From Chloromonas sp. AAM2 (lineage: Eukaryota > Chlorophyta > Chlorophyceae > Chlamydomonadales > Chlamydomonadaceae), in the NCBI GenBank assembly GCA_004335635.1, contig QAXH01006581.1, positions 9,649 to 22,061 of the forward strand: DNA of 12,413 bases, given 5' to 3'. Numbering within the stretch: the first letter of the stretch is position 1; each line of letters opens with the position of its first letter. Of the stretch, positions 8,591 to 12,413 are shown piece after piece. Both the position numbers and the translations under genes were made by a program. A model generated the notes under the pieces. It saw nothing but the letters and a program-made list of their open reading frames with translations. It was not told the origin of the DNA and did not search any database.

Positions 8591-8741
8591 GCAGCCCAGA
8601 ACGTGCCAGCGAGTTTTAATTGACCCTGCGAAGTCCTGAGCTTTCTTCAAGCTTCCATGAGCTGTCAGCACCTGATCGCCGTTCTATCGCCCAATCATAG
8701 CTGGGATTCCCGAATAACCGCCAGCAGCGGACTGCGCTTTC

Positions 8742-8794
8742 CACGTGGGTTTGCATGGGCGTAAGCGGCCACGCCCTAGCTCAAGCTATATTTT
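8742..8794 (+). promoter_or_regulatory. Promoter of the small membrane-protein gene
   Basis: In order: a CACGTG G-box-like site at 8742-8747, a GTAAGCGGCCACGC block at 8761-8774, and an A/T-rich TATA-like stretch TATATTTT at 8787-8794, about 43 bases before the ATG at 8837. The GTAAGCGGCCACGC block, the following TAGCTCAAGCTA and CCTAGAAC further on recur in the same order at 12264-12335, which argues for a shared promoter module. The start of transcription is not known. Confidence 0.5.
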
Positions 8795-8836
8795 TTTACC
8801 CTAGAACATTTGCACATCCGCACCACACAGAGCACA

Positions 8837-9229
8837 ATGCATTCACTGAGACTGAAAGCCGCATCCACAAGCTGCAGTGTCGGTGTCCGTCCCCAGCACA
8901 AAGTGCTCCCGCCGCGAAATGTTCGCGCGCGCGGCCAAAACTCAACACCCGACTATGATGATCTGAACTTGGCTGTAGTTCTCGGGGCTTCATTCGGTGC
9001 TGCTGCAAGCCTGTCCGTGACGTGGTTCGTTTTGGGGTTTGATTTCCAGGGGTTGACGCACAAGGTGGACCGCCTTGAGAGGCAACTCGACAGGCTTGAG
9101 CGCAACAGCGCCGACAAGTGGCAGTATGAGTCGCTCGGCGTCAGAGTCGACACGCTGGACAACCGGGTCTACCAGCTCAAGCAGACATCAAAACCCTGGT
9201 GGTACGTGACTTCATTTCTCTTTGGATAG
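8837..9229 (+). CDS. Small membrane-anchored coiled-coil protein, probably organelle-targeted
   Basis: The 130-residue frame from ATG 8837 to TAG 9227-9229 has three parts. Residues 1-38 are rich in Ser, Ala, Arg and Lys with almost no acidic residues, like a chloroplast or mitochondrial targeting peptide. Residues 43-68 form one hydrophobic helix with small residues (GASFGAAAS). Residues 74-115 form an amphipathic, heptad-like coiled coil (VDRLERQLDRLERN, then VDTLDNRVYQL). The end is WWYVTSFLFG. The start fits: it lies about 43 bases after a TATA-like site, and there is no earlier in-frame ATG (the open frame begins only at 8810). An alternative form would splice a donor at 9206 (TAC|GTGACT, weak) to a good acceptor at 9386 (CTCCCTTGCAG), in phase, adding 25 charged residues ending at 9464 and giving 148 residues. 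No family is recognised. A scaffold or tethering role is possible but not shown. Confidence 0.68.
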   Translation: MHSLRLKAASTSCSVGVRPQHKVLPPRNVRARGQNSTPDYDDLNLAVVLGASFGAAASLSVTWFVLGFDFQGLTHKVDRLERQLDRLERNSADKWQYESLGVRVDTLDNRVYQLKQTSKPWWYVTSFLFG

Positions 9230-9386
9230 TTCCCTGCAGATTCCAGGCTCCTAAGACATGGTGTCAGCTTGCGTGTATGCATACAGCAGTCCTGCCTGCA
9301 TGCACACATATCATGCATGTTTGAAGCATGCACCATCCTCTGTTCATCGCAAGCTGTCATGCTGTGTAGCCGCCACTCCCTTGCAG

Positions 9387-9464
9387 GCGCTCTGCGATAC
9401 CACACGCCTAGTCAAGCTATGTGATGAGTTGCCTGAGGATTCGAGCGGGCGATTGCCTGATTGA
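9387..9464 (+). other. Possible second exon of the small membrane protein
   Basis: This open stretch follows a strong pyrimidine tract and CAG acceptor and encodes a plausible 25-residue tail (ALCDTTRLVKLCDELPEDSS and onward) before TGA at 9462-9464. It joins in phase to a donor at 9206. The stretch 9206-9386 is non-coding in look and rich in TGCATG words. The join remains doubtful because the donor is weak. Confidence 0.35.
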
Positions 9465-9681
9465 GCAAGGACCTTTCCGCTAAGGGTTCATCCGGTCAGG
9501 GTTCATGCCGCTGACTGCCTGTCAACTCCTACCGTGGCTCTGTCCAGGCTGGCTAGCTCCACTTCTTTATATGATGTGGCCGCCAACAGAGTGCACTTGA
9601 TTGGTAGACTGCATTTCTTGCTAGGAAGCCGATCACTGGAATCACACTGGCACGCTTTTCCCAGCGAATCATCATTTGAAA
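9465..9681. other. Convergent intergenic stretch
   Basis: Lies between the forward membrane-protein gene and a reverse-strand terminal exon. No TGTAA is seen on either strand within it. It is probably the 3' UTRs of both. Confidence 0.4.
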
Positions 9682-9897
9682 TCAGTGTGAGGTCATTGAT
9701 ATTCGACCCAGCAGACGCTTTTTGTCAGCCGCCTCAACTTGGGCTCGCCACTTGAGTGGCTGACTTTGATTGTACTCATCAACTTTGTAATACTTTGGCA
9801 GTGACTGGCGGCGTCTCAAGTCGCCTCCGTCCCAGTAGCCAGAAGTTCCAAACGACATCAAGCCCACTCCCTTGTTTGAGGTTACAGGTCGGCGTTT
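9682..9897 (-). CDS. Terminal exon of an unrecognised protein (partial)
   Basis: On the reverse strand a good acceptor (GTCTTCTCAG) precedes an open stretch of 71 codons ending at TGA (9682-9684). An in-frame TAG just before the acceptor fits an exon edge. The peptide has balanced, gene-like composition: GVGLMSFGTSGYWDGGDLRR, then LPKYYKVDEYNQSQPLKWRA, then a basic EAADKKRLLGR. It looks soluble and resembles a genuine C-terminus, but I recognise no family. Upstream exons would lie at higher coordinates and were not located. A short single-exon protein from Met near 9867 is an alternative. Confidence 0.45.
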   Translation of the reverse strand, partial: KRRPVTSNKGVGLMSFGTSGYWDGGDLRRRQSLPKYYKVDEYNQSQPLKWRAQVEAADKKRLLGRISMTSH

Positions 9898-10230
9898 CTG
9901 AGAAGACTACAAGCTAGTTTGCTGCTCAGCGTTGTGCTCGCAGCAGTGTCCAGTATTCCCAACTGTTTTCAAAATCCCCACTTGTAAGGTGACTTAGCTG
10001 TTTCTATTCCTGTTCCATTCGGTAGACAGACATATCAATCGCAATTAATTACGTATGCGTTACATGCATCTCAAGCAAGTCCCCATGATGCATGCACCAG
10101 CCTCTCTTCATTCAAAGCGCATGTATGCCAATGCGGCACAATTTCAAGGCCACAGGTGTAGCTGTGTTTTAGTACAGGCGCACACATTGCATGCACAACA
10201 CCATGCGTATATGTATGTCACACTATGCAG
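9898..10230. other. Intron-like or intergenic stretch
   Basis: A/T-richer sequence with scattered ATGCAT/TGCATG words and no supported frame. It could be the intron upstream of the reverse-strand exon, an intron before the forward exon candidate at 10231, or both. Confidence 0.35.
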
Positions 10231-10355
10231 AGCGGCAACCGCGCCAGAGCCAGGCGAAGATGCTGACCAGGAGAAGGAGGCTGGTATTACATGGGCTGAG
10301 CGTGAAGCTGCTTGCCTTCTGGGCAGCACGTGCAGCTGAGCGTGAAGCAGCTTAA
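10231..10355 (+). other. Weak forward exon candidate
   Basis: After an acceptor-like CACTATGCAG, one frame reads RQPRQSQAKMLTRRRRLVLH and continues to WAARAAEREAA before TAA at 10353-10355; an overlapping frame gives an acidic peptide ending at 10339. Both look gene-like and only one could be real. A 19-bp near-identical direct repeat (10295-10313 and 10335-10353, one mismatch) lies inside. No donor partner was found. Confidence 0.25.
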
Positions 10356-10960
10356 CAAACATGACCTGTCATTGAGCAGCTCGCCAACGTTGGCTTGTGA
10401 TTGGCTTGACTTGAGATTGGGTCCCCTGAGCTATGGGGGAGTTGATTGCTGCACAGCACGCCCGAACTGCAATGTGCCGGCTGACATGGCTGCACCACTG
10501 GGGGCATGCGAGTATGATGATGACGTTGCGCCTGGTACAAACTTTGGATTGTTCTTGAAAATTGAAATGGGATTAACATTGCAGGAGAGCCGCATGATAT
10601 CTGAATGGCAGATGATCTGACACACACTGCTGCTGTGGTGTGTGCTGTAGGACACACGTTTCTGGCCTAATCATTGCCCAGGCAAACAAGTTCAGACCAA
10701 ATGATATCAGAACACAACGCTGTGGCAACACCGCTGAGGTCCAGCTTTTGGATGCAAACCGGTTGAGGTCGGTATGATGCTTTTCTGTGCATACACGCAA
10801 ACATGTGTATGTAATCATCCTCTCGCATTGTAATATTTGCAGCTGAATCAGTCAGCTGCAGCGGATAAAGGTCAGTTACAGTTAATAGTCAAATAGCCCA
10901 AACATGCTGAAAATAAACATGTAGAGCCAGCAAGGGCTCCTGGCCTGGAGTGGTAATAAT
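10356..10960. other. Spacer with an unassigned open frame
   Basis: A forward frame to 10620 encodes an acidic CEYDDDVAPGTNFG segment followed by KIEMGLTLQESRMISEW, of no recognised family and without a clear start or splice partner. TGTAA occurs at 10829-10833, followed by an 8-bp-arm hairpin (GCAGCTGA 10839-10846, TCAGCTGC 10852-10859). The pair might mark a transcript end on the forward strand. Confidence 0.35.
10839..10859. repeat. Short perfect hairpin
   Basis: GCAGCTGA and TCAGCTGC are exact complements with a 5-base loop, 6 bases after TGTAA. Confidence 0.55.
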
Positions 10961-11117
10961 GTCTATTGCATTGCCTGCTAGCTTTTGCGCTCGGTGCGTG
11001 TGGGCGCCTCTGATGTACTGATTATTTGACTGGTAGGGCGGAACACCGGGAATATGTTGATTACATCAGGGGGTTCACATGCACCGAGCGCGAACGCTAG
11101 CAGGCCATGCAAGAGAC
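10961..11117. repeat. Long fold-back hairpin, possible small-RNA precursor or MITE
   Basis: The two arms (about 10961-11024 and 11055-11117) are near-perfect inverted copies. Perfect runs include GCCTGCTAGC and GCGCTCGGTGC, and pairing continues through CTGATGTA with one single-base bulge. Only about five mismatches occur in the outer 42 bases. The loop is about 30 bases. No target-site duplication is evident at the ends. The structure would suit a green-algal miRNA-type precursor, but a short inverted-repeat transposon relic would look the same. Confidence 0.75.
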
Positions 11118-11532
11118 GAGGTTGGATACCGTCCTGACCTTCCCTGAGCAAGAAAGTAGAAAGGCAGGATCAAGGGCAGACACAGGCATGCAGGCAGAAA
11201 GGAGCAAGGCAGTGAAATAGGTAACCGTTCATCTGCACATCAAACAAGCAACTATCCACAGACCATAGTTACACGGCACCTTTGACACGACACCTGAATC
11301 AGCCCTGATTGATAATCTGCATATCAACTGGGTAGCACGCGACCATTTACTCTTACCTTTTGGTGTTGTTTCTTAACGCAGTTGCATTATTCACAATGCA
11401 ACTGTATTAACCGTCCTCAGGCCATTTTGATCAGCGCCCTGTGTTTGTGCCAGCAGTAATGCACCATAACTCTAGCATTCCCACCATACATATCTCGTAC
11501 TATATAATAGCCCATGTCTTGTTTAGGGCGTC
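11118..11532. other. Spacer with a small hairpin
   Basis: A purine-rich, GGCAGG-containing part (11150-11215) is followed by A/T-richer sequence. The only structure noted is the hairpin at 11379-11404. No gene is supported. Confidence 0.45.
11379..11404. repeat. Perfect 10-bp hairpin
   Basis: CAGTTGCATT and AATGCAACTG are exact complements around a 6-base loop. After a G-T wobble and one mismatch, flanking TTAA on both sides extends the pairing. There is no T-run to suggest a terminator. Confidence 0.6.
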
Positions 11533-11573
11533 TGTGTCCTCTTGCGGCTTCCCTGGTGTAAATACATATATAT
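11533..11573 (+). repeat. Dispersed repeat, copy B (partial)
   Basis: Matches the second half of copy A at 1-66 (GTGTCCTCT, then GGCTTCCCTGGTGTAAATAC and the ATATATA run) with a few differences, and lacks the first half. It lies about 175 bp before copy C. Confidence 0.7.
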
Positions 11574-11707
11574 GCTGACATCTCAACCTGGCTTGTTCTG
11601 CTGCCCTTGCTTCCGGTCGCCCATATCCCCATTCCATTCCCCATGCATTCAGTTGGCCTGCCCTGCCTGCTTTGTTTGCTGCGTTCGTTTTGCTTTCATG
11701 CTCAGGG

Positions 11708-11774
11708 TAGGCCAGGCGGTGCACATCCCGTTCCGTGTCCTCTGACAGCTTCCCTGGTGCAAATACACACATAG
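11708..11774 (+). repeat. Dispersed repeat, copy C
   Basis: Full-length match to copy A at 1-66, with one deleted G and a few substitutions. The sequence that follows copy A after about 38 bases (105-135) follows copy C only after about 210 bases (11986-12016); the extra DNA contains the MITE-family fragment. Confidence 0.75.
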
Positions 11775-11834
11775 GAAAAACAAATGATCTGCACAGCTTC
11801 CCATGTGTGTCGCCGCCTCCCATTCCAAAAACAC

Positions 11835-11925
11835 ATCTCAACCGCATAACTCTAACCCACACAACTTCACCATGCCAGTGCCAGATGTCACAAGCTGTCC
11901 CAGAACTGGCAAACTTTTTTCTGTC
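11835..11925 (-). mobile_element. MITE-family fragment
   Basis: TGTCCCAGAACTGGCAAA at 11896-11913 is the shared terminal core. The adjoining sequence back to about 11835 is the reverse complement of the left half of the intronic element (matching through GACATCTG, GGTGAAGTTGTGTGGG and GTTATG). No second terminal core is found, so it is one-sided or diverged. It lies in the extra DNA of copy C compared with copy A. Confidence 0.6.
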
Positions 11926-12060
11926 AGCGTACCAGACCACTGTGGGCCGTTCAAGCCAAATTGAATCAAATGCACATAAGAGAAAAGGCCAGAGGTGGCG
12001 TATACAGACTGAATGGTCGAACGGTAATCTATGTCGCCTGACTGATGTTGATTGCCTGGT

Positions 12061-12150
12061 GTTGATTGCCTTGGTGTTGATGTTGATGCTGGTGCTGAAA
12101 AATATGTTGATTGCCTTGGTGTTGATGTTGATGCTGGTGCTGAAAAATAT
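12061..12150. repeat. Exact 45-bp tandem duplication
   Basis: 12061-12105 and 12106-12150 are identical. A partial unit precedes them, and an inverted fragment (TCAGCACCAGCAT near 12172) follows. The unit itself is built from GTTGAT/GCTGGT words. The length is a multiple of three, so all frames stay open through it, but no frame has independent support as a gene. Confidence 0.8.
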
Positions 12151-12263
12151 GAGGCGGCCTGAGGCAGGAACATCAGCACCAGCATGAACACCCAGCGTGA
12201 ACATGCCAGCTGATGGCGCCATCATGCAGAGGTACGGCAGAAACCACTTTCTCGTGTTCATGT

Positions 12264-12335
12264 GGTAAGCGGCCACGCGTTTAGCTGAAGCTACCAATGG
12301 GTATATTGGCACATCGGGCCTAGAACCTTTGCGCA
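12264..12335 (+). promoter_or_regulatory. Second copy of the promoter-like module
   Basis: GTAAGCGGCCACGC at 12264-12277 is identical to 8761-8774. It is followed in the same order by TAGCTGAAGCTA (one mismatch), a TATATT at about 12302 and CCTAGAACCTTTGC, as before the small membrane-protein gene. It may drive a paralogue starting beyond the window end, or be a stray duplicate promoter. Confidence 0.5.
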
Positions 12336-12338
12336 GTG

Positions 12339-12341
<3 letters not shown>

Positions 12342-12413
<72 letters not shown>
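12342..12413. repeat. (AC)n microsatellite
   Basis: An uninterrupted AC dinucleotide run of 36 units that continues past the window end. It creates artificial Cys-Val open frames on the reverse strand. Confidence 0.97.

Larger units (their letters stand above)
7816..8741. other. Spacer between hAT relic and the small membrane-protein gene
   Basis: A 110-codon frame at 8183-8515 has no motif I recognise, and its complement is also open, so neither is supported. Two small direct duplications are listed separately. The right part may contain upstream promoter elements of the gene at 8837. Confidence 0.5.

Noticed and set aside
11500..12411. 303-codon reverse-strand open frame
   Set aside because: It begins in the CA microsatellite (a Cys-Val run), crosses the MITE-family fragment, the 45-bp tandem repeat and two dispersed repeats, and has no domain. 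It is open by composition.
12342..12413. Telomere-like terminal repeat
   Set aside because: It is a plain AC dinucleotide run, not a TTTAGGG-type plant or algal telomere unit.

Overview
The window looks like nuclear DNA of a eukaryote, most likely a green alga (Chlorophyta). The coding regions are interrupted by introns with GTAAGT/GTGAGT donors and pyrimidine-rich CAG/TAG acceptors. TGTAA, the usual green-algal polyadenylation signal, lies downstream of some genes. Coding blocks are separated by long spacers full of repeats and transposon debris, and there is a RAP-domain relic of the kind common in green-algal organelle RNA factors. Nothing suggests bacterial operons, and I could not name the species.

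Layout. 1-135: a dispersed repeat that returns near the right end. 93-1068: a broken, at least once-interrupted RAP-domain gene remnant. 1069-2985: gene-poor DNA with a cluster of CCTGCC/GGCAGG palindromes and a short tandem repeat. 2986-5479: the best gene, a three-exon RING-finger E3 ligase candidate of about 602 residues. Its second intron holds a short inverted-repeat element (MITE-like) whose 18-bp terminal core occurs four times in the window. 5480-6780: probable 3' UTR, then spacer with CGATACG repeats and a single end of that element. About 6790-7815: a decayed hAT-like transposon with a reverse-strand transposase remnant and subterminal repeats. 7816-8741: spacer with small direct repeats. 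8742-9229: a promoter and a small single-pass membrane/coiled-coil protein, probably organelle-targeted. 9682-9897: a reverse-strand terminal exon of an unrecognised gene. 10231-10355: a weak forward exon candidate. 10961-11117: a near-perfect fold-back hairpin. 11379-12413: repeats, a second copy of the promoter module seen before the small membrane gene, and a (CA)n microsatellite that runs off the end.

The genes do not form an evident pathway. The convincing host genes are the RING gene and the small membrane protein. The RAP and hAT regions are relics. I found no sign of a new multi-gene system. The most unusual points are the RING-gene splice model with an intronic inverted-repeat element, the compensating frameshifts in the RAP relic, the fold-back hairpin, and the duplicated promoter module.
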